Positions 36,700 to 48,400 of a DNA stretch of 64,000 bases are shown here, one piece after another; position 1 is the first letter of the stretch; every line of letters starts with the position of its first letter. The notes beneath the pieces are model-generated. The model was not told the origin of the DNA. It saw only the letters and a program-made list of their open reading frames with translations, and made no database searches. The DNA comes from Incurvaria masculella. Its lineage: Eukaryota; Arthropoda; Insecta; Lepidoptera; Incurvariidae. Where the stretch lies: positions 13,764,001-13,828,000 of the forward strand of contig OX335655.1 of the NCBI GenBank assembly GCA_946894095.1, in the 5' to 3' direction. The position numbers and the translations under genes are program-made.

Positions 36700-37110
36700 T
36701 CAAACAGAACCAAAAATTATGTCAAAGGAGGAAGCATAGAGCCGGGTAGAATTGATAACAATAAATATTCATAACAAAAATAATTATTCGTAACATCTTT
36801 CATAAGTATCAAACACCTAACTAACTAAATTTACAATATAGTTTAGAGTAATTCATAAATAAATGAAACTAAAAAGTCTACGCGACGACATTTTTAATTA
36901 TAAGAGGTTTGAGCTTCCATGCTGCTATTTTCAGTTCAGTAACCATTATACGGTACGTGGTATGCAGATTTTATCTCATCATTTTACAAATAGATGCTCA
37001 CATATGTTGGGCTCTTAGCAGTGGCGCTGGTTGTGGAACTATAAGGGTTCCTTGTTGACTACGGAACCCTAAAAAAGGTATACATTTTTAACAATAAACT
37101 AAAACAGAGT

Positions 37111-37659
37111 TTAAGGTGGCCCAACCCGGCGGGCGTAACTCATTCGAGGGCACGGTACAAAACCGTGCTGTAGCGCTCTGGGACCTTCTCTGTTTCAAAA
37201 ATAAGACAGGCTCCGTGTTGAGGAAGATGCAACATGTCCACAAAAAAGACAATGTGCATAGTGTATGATTTGGTAAGATAAACGAAAATTTTAATTTAAA
37301 AACGACACATAGCTAAAAGTAAACCACGACCGCTGTAGTAAAAAATCGAACAAAAACCAAATAGATTATAAATCTTGATTAAATAAGCTATGTCTGATGA
37401 CTAATCTTTTTAAGATGTTCTGACTTTATCATTGCGTAATCCACCTCCAAAGTTATTGTATAAAACGCGCGAAAAATGCGAACTTTCGGACCTTATAACT
37501 TAGAAACCAAACACAATTTTACAACGCCAATGGTCATCAGACATCTAGTTCGATCAAATAAAGCTATTTTGAGCAACATTTTGGATCTCTGACAAGAAAT
37601 ATGGGCGTGATCTTCTTTCCCATTTTGTATGGGGAGATGAGCGGGATGGGCCACCTTAA
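37111..37659. mobile_element. TTAA-flanked MITE, family B
   Basis: Same ends as the copy in the MINPP1-like intron, with one mismatch in the right inverted repeat. Confidence 0.85.
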
Positions 37660-38434
37660 TTCAACAACTTATTACATTCTAATAACCAAAATTTCACAAC
37701 TAATTTCCCTAATGTTTTTAAAAATATATATATATCCACTGTCCCAATAGATTTGCTTGGATGGCTAAGGTAACGCCTACTGTCAGATCTAAACATCGAA
37801 CTGATTCTTGAAAGTATCAGGTGCCACGAGCCACAAGGAACTTGCCTTAATTCGAGTGTGATATTCTGATAAATGGACAACAAGGACCATTTTTCATTGC
37901 TGCTTGGACCATTGTTCAATCCCACCACACAAGCACACCGGTCGGTGGTTCGCCACGCATATTTTTCTGTTTTCCTTCTGCTCATGATTTCGTATATTTA
38001 TTTTAGGGCAATTATAGTAAAACTTTTTAAATTTGCATTGATTTTTTTGGTGTCATTAAAAATGATATTTCTTAACAATCGACTAAGGGAAAATAAGTTA
38101 ATGCTTAGTATCTGAATTTAACGTCAAAGTGACAGGTGACACAGCTGTCCGTTGCCAGTCAAAAAGCTTTAGGTACTGACAGCTGTGTCACTTTTTGCCA
38201 GGAACATACCGTTTCACATCGGCTCCGAACTATGGAATGACTAATTTTTTTATAAAAAATAATGTTGAAAAATTCATCACATGAGAAAATATCATTCACT
38301 ATGCATGACAGGTTAGCTTATCTAAAATTAGTTACATCTCAGTGGAAAGACAAGTATTTTCAGAGGTATAAGAGAACGTCGGATGTCGGTTCTAATTTGT
38401 CCGTGGTAATCGAGCCTTACTGAAGCCTTACTTG

Positions 38435-38632
38435 CTAGATGGTTGGATTGATCCCGGAAAGGTTGGTACCATGCTCATTGTATGAACGATGTTGGAAGCG
38501 ACGATGATAACTGTCAGTGTTTTCCATCCAGCTCAATGTAGCCGGGAAATATAACGAAGGCCGTGGCACCTAGTTCCCATTAGGTATGACAGTAGGTGTG
38601 ACACCAGCCATCCATGTCTTTATATTAAAAAA
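38435..38632 (+). mobile_element. SINE fragment, body and tail
   Basis: GGTTGGTACCATGCTCATTG, TTTTCCATCCAGCTCAATGT and AGCCATCCATGTC match the SINE body. Lies downstream of POLR3E. Confidence 0.6.
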
Positions 38633-38976
38633 AATAAGCAATATGAATGAGTCAGCAGGAAGAAAGTATACTGCACATTTTATACCAAACCCTCTATCCA
38701 TTCAAAACAATTATTTGCAATAATGGAAAAAATTTGCTAATGTATATGTCACGAAACAATTTGATAGTTTAGGCTGCCCACCTGGGAGACTGTACATCAG
38801 CCTACAGCATACACCGTGAATTGATCACAATTCCTTTAACCAAAAATAAATAACGCACACAAACAGCTTCCGCTCCGCACAATTTGATAACCTACCAGCG
38901 TCTCGGTCACTTTCAACACCCCACCGAAGCGATAGCACAGGACCTCAACGGAGCACTTGACAGCGACCCGTCGGCA

Positions 38977-39414
38977 TCACGACGCGTCGTTGCCGACACT
39001 CAAATTTCTAGTCCGTTTGCCCGCGCCGCTCGCCGACTTGTTCTTCCGCCGCCGCTCGCCGTCGTCGTCATTGTGACTGGCGCTGTTGTGCCGCGGCTTG
39101 GGGCTCAGCAGCGCGTCGGAGCCGATCGACTCCCTCTGGGACTTCTTCCGCTGCCGCTTCGGGACGGTCGCCTCCGCGGAGAGCATCTCGTTGAACTGGC
39201 GCTGTCTCGCCTCCCAGTAAAGGTTCTGTCGCTGGACGACGTCGGGGAAGGTAGACTCGAAGGCGGCGTCCGGCGGCAGGAGCAGCTCCCAGCCGGTGCG
39301 CGGGTTGCAGCGCGCCACCGTCTGCAGGATCTCGAGCACCACGTCGGGCGGGAGGCGCACCGCCGCCGCCACCTTCCGCCGGTCCACGTACGGGGACTGC
39401 GTGAACAAGTAGAG
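38977..39414 (-). CDS. POLR3E: POLR3E exon 8 and stop
   Basis: Encodes residues 360-504. Conserved part: LYLFTQSPYVDRRKV, GWELLLP, FPDVVQRQNLYWEARQ. Then follow about 60 basic, Ser-rich residues (KRQRKKSQRES, GERRRKNKSASG) resembling a nuclear localisation signal. Acceptor gtttcag|CTCTAC. No clear AATAAA was located just downstream. Confidence 0.88.
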   Translation of the reverse strand, partial: LYLFTQSPYVDRRKVAAAVRLPPDVVLEILQTVARCNPRTGWELLLPPDAAFESTFPDVVQRQNLYWEARQRQFNEMLSAEATVPKRQRKKSQRESIGSDALLSPKPRHNSASHNDDDGERRRKNKSASGAGKRTRNLSVGNDAS

Positions 39415-42400
39415 CTGAAACGTTCCAGAAAAACTTGTGTCATCGGGAAAGACATAGAAGCAATGCAATTATTTGCTTGAACTAAACTGAAACAATGTTC
39501 TGTCATCAAGATCTTAACTGCATAAATATAAAGAAATTTAATGTAGCCGTGCACAGGGAAGGTCCTAGCAGAGCACCTAATTCCTTCCGGAATGCGGTGC
39601 GTAGGGCTAATATCATAACGATGGGTGTGGTATCGGTCATCTATGTCCAGTTAAATTAAGACGACAATGAGGCGATCGATTTCTATACAATGGCTCGTGG
39701 CTGATTCCTCACTCAAATTAAGAAATATGTTTCTGATATTTTACACATTAAATAAATCAATTCAGAACTACGTCCATACGTTAACATTTTTTAGATAACT
39801 TACCTTATATACATATAATAGTGTTATACTCTCCGCATAGAAATAATGAAACAAAGACGTAATTGCGTTTCTCTGTAAAACGAAAGTTTTAATTATAATT
39901 TGTTCACATTCATCACAAATTTGTTTAATGTTTGAGATGATATTCTTTGCAGTGTAGAATGGTGTTATTTTATTTGTCATTTGGGTTCTCCCAATGTGGC
40001 AGTAAGTATTGTGGACATCTTTTATTAGAGTTTTGCTAAGTTCTTCCGATATTAGGATTTTTTTTCTTCTTTTATTCTTTTTGTAATAAATTTCGTTCTC
40101 CAATACAAGTTTGCCCTTTTGTAGGTTGAGATTTGTTTGTTGGTCTTTTTTTATATCTTCCAGCTTTATTAAATTTACTACTTTTAAGAAATCATCAGTA
40201 TTATCATAAGTTTGTAGAACTGGATTTCTACTTAAACAGTCCGCTTCTTGGTTAAGTTTTCCTGGCAAATATTTAATTTTAAAATTATATTGGGATAAAT
40301 AGTATGACAAATCCCCTAGTTCCTCATCAGTTCTAGCCTTGATGTTCATATTTTCCAATGGTTTATGATCTGAGTATACCATAAATTGTTTTCCCATTAG
40401 CCAGTGCTGCCAATATTTCACAGCTTCTTTTACTGCCAGACATTCTAGATATATTGCCTTCTTCTTTTTTTGAGCTTCATTTAATTTTTTTGAGAAATAA
40501 GCAACTGGCTTAGAGTCCCCGTTTTTATTTACTTGTTTTAACACCGCTCCCACTCCTTTGATACTAGCATCCGTGTAAATGTTTATTGGTAGTTCAGGGT
40601 CAAAGATATTCAGAATTGGTTCCGTACATAGCAATGCTTTTATTTTATGAAACGATTCCTGACATTCTGCATTCCATTTAAATTTCACATCCTTCCGTAG
40701 TAAATTGTGTAATGGTTCCAGGATAATTGCACTGTGTGGTATAAATTTATGATGGAAATTCACTTTTCCTAGGAATTGTCTTATATTTTTTCTTGTTTCT
40801 GGAATCGGAAAGTTTTTGACAGCAATCAAATAATCTTTCAGAGGTCTGACTGAATTATTTTCTATTATATGGCCCAAATATTTAGCGTAATTATTTGCAA
40901 AGGCACATTTTGAAAATTTCAATCGAAAGCCTTCTGTTTGTATTGCCTCCAGTAGTCTTGATATATGTAGTAGATGTTCTTTAAAAGTTTTTGAAAAAAT
41001 TAAGATGTCATCTATAAAATTTACTGCAAAACTAGATAGTTCATATTTTCTTATGATGTTGCTCAATATTCTTTGGAAAATAGCTGGAGCAGTCTTTAAT
41101 CCAAATGGGAGACACGTCCATTGAAAATGGCCTTCTTGTGTTACAAATGCAGTTTTGTCTCTATCTTGAATCTTTAAAGGAATTGACCAAAATGCTGAAT
41201 TTATGTCAAAAGTGGAAAAATATGTGCAATTAACTGTTTTTACCATTAAATCTTCAATCAATGGAAACGGTTGTGATTGAGGAACAACAATTTTGTTCAA
41301 CTCTCTAAAATCTATACATAGTCTTGTTTTTCTGTCATCTTCCTTTTTATATGCCAGAGTAACTGGAGCAGCAAATGGACTATAAGATTCCTCAATCAAA
41401 TTCTTTTTTAATAGTTTTGATATTTGATTTTCTATTTCTCTTCTATCTTCAGCTGAGCATCTGTATGGACGCTTATAACAGTATTTATCCACCATCAAGT
41501 CAATATGAGCTTCATAATCGCGTACAGTCCCGATGTCATATTTATCCTTTGCGAAGACTGATTGATATTTTTCTATCAACTTATCAATTTCCGATTGTTG
41601 ATTTAAATCTAGATGGTTCACTACCATTTCAAATTCATCCATGTGTACATGTTCATTGAAATTTATTTCACATTTGTTAATATGTGCATTTTCTTGTTTT
41701 AACACTTCATAGTGTAATTGTTTTATATTTTTGTCACCTAGTACATCAGGAATCTCGACATTTATTAAATTTGAAGTATCATTTTTTGAGTGGTTTTTAT
41801 TTTTCAGATCCACTTCATTTGATGTTACCTTCTTTTCGTTTAGTTTGTTACATTGCATGATCTTTAATTCTTCATTTTGTATTAAATTAAATGTTTTTAT
41901 GCAATCCAAACCAATTAGAAAATCGTAATGAAAATTATCATTTTCTATTACGAAAATATCCATATTTCTTTCAATATCGTATATCTTTATTTTTAGTGTT
42001 ACCAGACCTTTTGTTTTCTTCTCACCATTAATAGTTTTCAAGTTTACTATTTGTATATCATTCGTATTTTGTTTTGGTTGTATCCTCAATAATTTTGCAT
42101 TAATTAATGACACATTGGAACCTGAATCATAAATTCCATAAACCTTTAAGGTATCGTTTAATAGTAACTTTACTTTTATTAATGGTGGCACTTCTAGTTT
42201 TTTGGATTTTTCTCATTTAATTCAATTTCAAGTTCTGAGTTGTTAACCGTTTTCACAACAGCTTCTTGGTTTTTCACTTTAAACCAGCAATTTTCCTCAG
42301 CATGGTAACATTTCTTTTTTTTCTCGTTGAAACAGATTTGACATGGTTGTTTTTCTGGATTTTTTTGGTATTTATTGTCCGAATGTGTAATATTTTTTTT

Positions 42401-45400
42401 ATCATATTTATTCTTTCCAACAAGATGTTCCAATCTTCCTATTTCATTGTATAGATCTTCCGTTCCTTGTAATTTTTCTCTGTCAATTTTATCAGCCACA
42501 AAATTCGGTAAGCCAAATGCTATAAGGTCTATAAGTGTCCCAGTATCAATCGATTTTCTTACTTCCAGTAATAATTTCTCTTTTTTTAAAGGATACTCAA
42601 GTAACGAACCTGCTTGATATTTAAAGGCAAGGGCATATCTAATGGGTGACCATCCTTTATTTGCAAACGTCTCACAAAAAAGTTTCTCCCATTTGTCCCA
42701 ATCTGATTCCATTGTAAATTTCATTAGCATGCAGTTGTACCAATCTTGACTGGAATATTCCATAAAAAATTTTAAAATTTCAATTTTCTTCTTGTCTTCA
42801 TCGATTTGGAAACGTTCACATTCTTTATTGAAATCTTTGATCCACTGGTGAGCATTCGAGTTTCTGCCAGAGAATTTCTTAATCATGAAATCATTTGCAA
42901 TTCTTCCCAAGTTTTGAGTTTCAGATTTTTTTTGTTTATCTTCAAGTAACTTTTCTAATAGTTTTTCCAAACTCTGATTTGAGCCACCAGGTATAGATTC
43001 ATCATTAGTTGTTTTTTCCAGAATTTCTTCTAGGTAAAAATCATTAAACTGTAAGTTTTGTTCTTCATCCAAATATATTTTTGATAATTCATCTGTCAAG
43101 TTAATCCATATATTCCTCGTTTGATGTCTTTTATTTAATGTTTTTTTTATTTTGGCATAATTGGGTGTATTTGTAATTTCTTGGTGTAGATTTGCAGGTT
43201 GAAAGTCATTTGGTATTCCAAAAATCTGTCCATGAGGTGTAGCTATTGAGGTTACACATATGATGTTCGATTTTCCGTCTGCTGTGGATTTCACAGCAAA
43301 ATCAAACCTTAACTTTTCCATGTTTCTTGAAATATTTGCAGAAAATGTTGTTTTATAATAGTGTTATACTCTCCGCATAGAAATAATGAAACAAAGACGT
43401 AATTGCGTTTCTCTGTAAAACGAAAGTTTTAATTATAATTTGTGCATTCGGTTTTTAACCAATTAAGTGCATTATATGTTAACAAAAGATGGACTTACCT
43501 GTAAAACGAAAGAAACAACATTTAAAGCCTTTATTTCAGGTCTTTTTGTATCTTTAGGTAAGTTAATTCTTCACGACAATAACAAACCCACTTTCATATT
43601 TAGCTGAGTGTCATGACTGTCAGAGTTGACATCTCAGAGGTTTTTTGAATAATGCAGCCAGTATAAACCTAAGAAAAGCTAAGTGGTTTTCTTTACATAC
43701 ATGATATACGCCCTTAAACATTTTTATACAAATCTTTACAGGGCTATATCATTGATATAAGATAAGTTTTAAAAAAATCTAAACATACCGACGTAGCTTT
43801 CAGTTGATTTATATAATGTGCAATATATCAGAAACATATTTTTTTATTTGAGCGAGGAATCAGGCACGAGCTATTGTATAGAACTCTATCGCCTCGTTGT
43901 CCTCCTAAAATGAAGCAGAGCGGCAACGCACCACGTAGTCGCGTGCGCGGCACAGCAGCGCCGGCGGCACGGCCGACGTGGCCGTGTAGAGGTCGACGGA
44001 GCGGGCCGCCCACAGGCCGCGCACGCAGCACGCCGCGCCGCTCAGCGCCGAGAGCAGCGCCGCGTGCGCCGGCGCCGCGTCCCCCGCGCCGCCCGCACCG
44101 ACCGCGCCGCACACCAGCGAGCGCACCTCGCCGTACGAGAGCAGTTTCGCTGCAATGGCAAATTTTTAACATTGTCATTACTATTCTATTAGCCAATTAC
44201 TCCGGCAATTACAGAAAGGTTGGATTATAGTATGTCAATATTTTCATTCATAAAAAAATATTAGCCATATTGGCTTTATTTATTCTCCACAACCACATCG
44301 CAAAAATAAGATAATATGCTATATTGATGAATAAAAATAACAAATATTACGTAGGTACATATTGGAGTTATAAGTTAAGAAAAGATAGAATAAGTTTTTT
44401 TTTAATACAAGTTTTAAAGATCGAAAGAAATAAATTGTTTATTTACCTGAATACAAGGTATTTGGCTTAAACCGTAGAATTAACTTAATATAACACTTTA
44501 GAACAAATAAATAATTAAAAAAGCTAAGGAGTAAAACTTGTACCCATACATAGAATGACAGGTAAATCGGATCTAGGTGTAGCACATGTCGCCATATTAT
44601 GAAATTCATAATGCAGTGACTGATTTTAAGCCTAAGTTAGGTTTTAAATTTATTTATTTATTTATCTATTTAGAAATATTACGTCATGAAATTGTACAGC
44701 ATTTCAGTGGGTTCTGAAAACAATGGTATAAGACTTGTGGTTGCGCTGTAAGCTTTTATGTCCATTTATAGCTCCTAGACAAGGCTTCTGCCCGTTTTCC
44801 AGGAAGTCTATTTGCGTTCAGTAACAGTGGTTGATATGATAATAAAAGTACGCCTCGACTTAGCATTTCCTTATTTATTTAAGTAAAAAATAATAGTTTA
44901 TATAAGGTGAGTTTATAACAATCCACAAGCCCTAATTGACATAAATATGTAGATAGACATAACCGTAGATAGACATAACCGTAGATAGACATAACTGTAG
45001 ATAAATTATAGCAGGGAAAGATTGATAATGTCATACAAGGTGTTGAATAGGGATTATAAAAGTCCACAGATGGCGTTGCAATTTACATTAAGAATTCATC
45101 AGAATTAATAAATACAAACCAATCAATATCAATGATATTTTTTAGTTACAATGACATTACTCAATTTGTAGTTCAAATCGATGTAATTCTTTTTAAAGGT
45201 CTGGTATGTCTACATCCCGTAATACATGTACGAAATGTCATACAACCCGTAATCGTAGAGCATGTACGAAAAGATGTATGTCTGTAGATGAAGCGAAATG
45301 TGTGCTGTGATCGTACCGTATGGCGGTCTATCATCTCTGCCTACCCCTCCGGGGAAGCGGCGTGAAGGTATGTATGCATGTAGTTCAAATGTAACATATG

Positions 45401-48400
45401 CATCATGCCTGCCTAGGCAAAATTTGGAATTAAGCTCAAGTTAAATGACGGTGTAACTAGTTCTGGCAGTGATGGGAGATGGCGCTGGTGAGAAATGTCA
45501 TACTACCAACGAAAATAAGCAGAATTTTGTACGTTGCAAGATGTTAGCAGTCTATCCCTACTATCCTTCGTCTATGATTCGTCTATTCTGTCAGCCTCAG
45601 TGGCCCAGTGGCGCGACACTTCGGCGATCGCTCTCCGAAGTTAAGCAACGCTGGGTCCGGTCTGGTCTTGGATGGGTGACCACTCGACCGTTAAGAGAGG
45701 CTGGCCGTGGTTCGGATTCCACGTTAAACTGTAGGTCCCCTTCCTTACTTACTAGGTGGTAGGGTTCATCCCGCCCGGGTTGGTACCACCGCATTGGATG
45801 AACGATGGTCGAAGCGGCAATGAAAATTGTCCGTGTTTTCCATCCAGTTCAATGTAGCCGTGCAATATAAGGAAGGTCCTGGCATGGCACCTAGTTCCCA
45901 TGTGGTGTGTTGGGCTAATACCATGACAGAAGGAGTGGTATTAGCCATCCATGTCCAGTCACATAAAAAAAAAATATGACAACAGTGAGCACACCTTCCT
46001 TGAGCAGCGCGCGGCACTGGTCGGCGAGCGACAGGGCGCGCAGCGAGCGCAGGTCGGCGGGCTGCGCGGGCGCCGCGCCCTCCTCGTCCGCCGGCGGCGG
46101 CACCAGGCTCGGCAGGTACTGCGCCGCCGGCAGCGACAGCGCCGCGCCCGTCGACGCGCTCGGGCAGAACAGCTTCAGGCGCTCCAGCTGCGGGCGGACA
46201 GCGACGGCCACGGGTCATTCCGGCTCTTAAGGTCGGCCCGTAAGCATCAGAAAATTTCGTGTCCCATGCAAACGTAGTTTACTAATAATTTGAAAACCAC
46301 TGTTCCAACTTACTTGATATATGGTATCTAATATTAGGCTACAAATATCTGTGTCTGCATGTCTTTGTTTTTTCGGTAAATGTATTCTGGGTCAAACCAC
46401 AGAGAAAACAAATTTCGTATGAAGATTTTCTTTTTGCTTTCATTTCATTCGGATTGGATTTTTCAAAAAAACAAAAGTGTGCAGACACAGATATTTGTCA
46501 CTTGATAGTTAGTCAGTCAGTCAGCGTGTTTGCGTCCACTGCTGGACATACGCCTCTCCAATTTTTCTCCAGTCCTCCCGGCCCTCAGCGGTACGGAACC
46601 ACTGCTTTCCGCCGACGCACTTGATGTCGTCGTCCCACCTGGCGGGTGGTCTTCCCACACTCCGTTTTCCTGTCCACGGCCGCCAGTGCAGGACACGGTT
46701 ACTCCAACGGTCGTCGTTGGAGTAACTTGATATTAGATATTAAATATCAATTAAATTGGAAAAGCGGTTTCCAAATGATTAGTAAACTACGTTTGTATGG
46801 GGAGCATAGCTTACGGGCCGTTCTTAAGAGGAATGCGAATCATTCCTACTCCGCAAGCCCGGAATCACCTCCGGAATGAAGGGTTCTACGGTACCCGCAA
46901 AAACTATCTACCCTCTACTCCAGAATGTCTATAAACACATATTTTTAGGTTTCCATACCCAAAGTGTGCCAACGGAACGCTATTACTAAGCCTCCGCTGT
47001 CCGTCTGTCACAGGGCTGTATCTTATTAACTGCAGCTGGTAGGCAGCTGAATTTTTCACACAGTGTGTATTTATTATGCTGCTAAAACAACCAATACGTC
47101 AAATAAATGTGATTTTTTGTGTTCAATCTTGTACGGTGGCTACCGGCTACCGTAGTCCGACTCGCACTTGGCCGGTTTTTTATGCAATCTGATATGAATG
47201 GCTAATGCCACACAACTAACGTTATGATATTAGAACAATACACGACATGGGAACTAGGTGCCATGCCAGGAACTTCCTTATTTTGCTCGACTGGATCAAA
47301 AACACAGACAATTTTTATTGCCACTTCGACCATCGTTCATTCAATGCGATGGTACCAACTCGGGCGGGATTAACCCTACCACCTAGTAAGGAAGGAGACC
47401 TACAATTTTACGTGGAATCCGAACCACGGCCAGCCTCAACGGTCGGAAATGGTCACCCATCCAGAACCCAACAGCGCTCAGAGGTGGTTCACCCAACTTA
47501 ACTTTGCATGAAGATTTTCTTTTTTCTGTCATTTGACTCGGCTCTCATTTTCCATAAGAAAAACAAAAGCGTGGTGAAACATAGATTCATTGCCTTATAT
47601 TAGATACTAAATATCAAGTAATAAGAACAGTGGATTTTAAATTATTAGTAAACGATGTTTGTATGGATAGCTTACTTTTTTGATGCTCGCAGGCCCACCT
47701 TAAGGGCGTGATAACACCTGATTGCATTCAGTTCCACAACGGCGTAAGTAAAACGATATTTAATTATTTTTGGAAAGATGAGAAAAATTAAAGATGCATT
47801 GATGGTCTAGCTATATCTGAAACCAGTAATGGTAAATCTCTGACGCATATTCTATGCTCAAACTTTATCTATGATAGTTTATGAAAATTTGTCTAATTTG
47901 AAAACAGACAGCACCAAAAACTTACAGTTTTATCTTTATTATTTAGACCATCAATCTTCATTTATACTTTTTTGATTATGAAAATTCATTGCGGTTATTT
48001 TTAAATATAATTATTATATATGAAAATAATTTAAATGTTGTTCACTTTAGTCCTTGTCAAACTGAACGCAATCCGCTCTTGTCACGCCCTTAACGGTCGC
48101 TCAAACCTTCTACAAACATAATTTTATGTTAGCAGCTAAAAAATCAAGACATGTAGACATAATACCAAAACAAGTCACAAATAAGTGGAAAAACTTACAT
48201 CGGCGTGATCGCTGTCCGCGTGTCGCCACACCGCGTCGCACCACGGCTCGTCCGCGCTCTTCCGCGACATGAACTCGAAGGACTTTTCGCGCGCCTTCTT
48301 CGCTAGTTCGGTCTCTTGACGTGCAAACGTCACCGTCACCTGCAAAAACCCAACAATAATGAACACAGAAATAGGTTCTTCTTTATTATTTCGAAAGTTT

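Larger units (their letters stand above)
39768..43443 (-). mobile_element. Gypsy-type LTR retrotransposon lacking the integrase core, in POLR3E intron 7
   Basis: Order on the minus strand: 90-bp repeat, gag, protease, reverse transcriptase, RNase H, integrase zinc domain, identical 90-bp repeat. It is in the same orientation as POLR3E. The integrase catalytic core and any envelope gene are missing, because pol runs from the zinc domain straight into the second repeat. No obvious tRNA primer site or polypurine tract flanks the repeats. Frames are open, so the insertion looks recent. Class follows from the domain order (RT before integrase). Confidence 0.85.

Noticed and set aside
38127..38192. 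Hairpin GTGACACAGCTGTC / TGACAGCTGTGTCAC
   Set aside because: Short isolated inverted repeat downstream of POLR3E; no terminator or RNA gene features to support a call.
43874..44230. Arg/Pro-rich plus-strand frame over POLR3E exon 7
   Set aside because: It is the antisense shadow of a GC-rich exon; composition is biased and splice sites belong to the minus strand. The same applies to frames opposite exons 6 and 8.
44949..45003. CRISPR-like array
   Set aside because: Direct repeats without spacers; an ordinary short tandem repeat in an insect intron.
45621..45690. Functional 5S rRNA gene
   Set aside because: Only about 60 bases resemble 5S, the ends of the molecule are missing, and the segment lies inside a SINE repeated elsewhere in the window.
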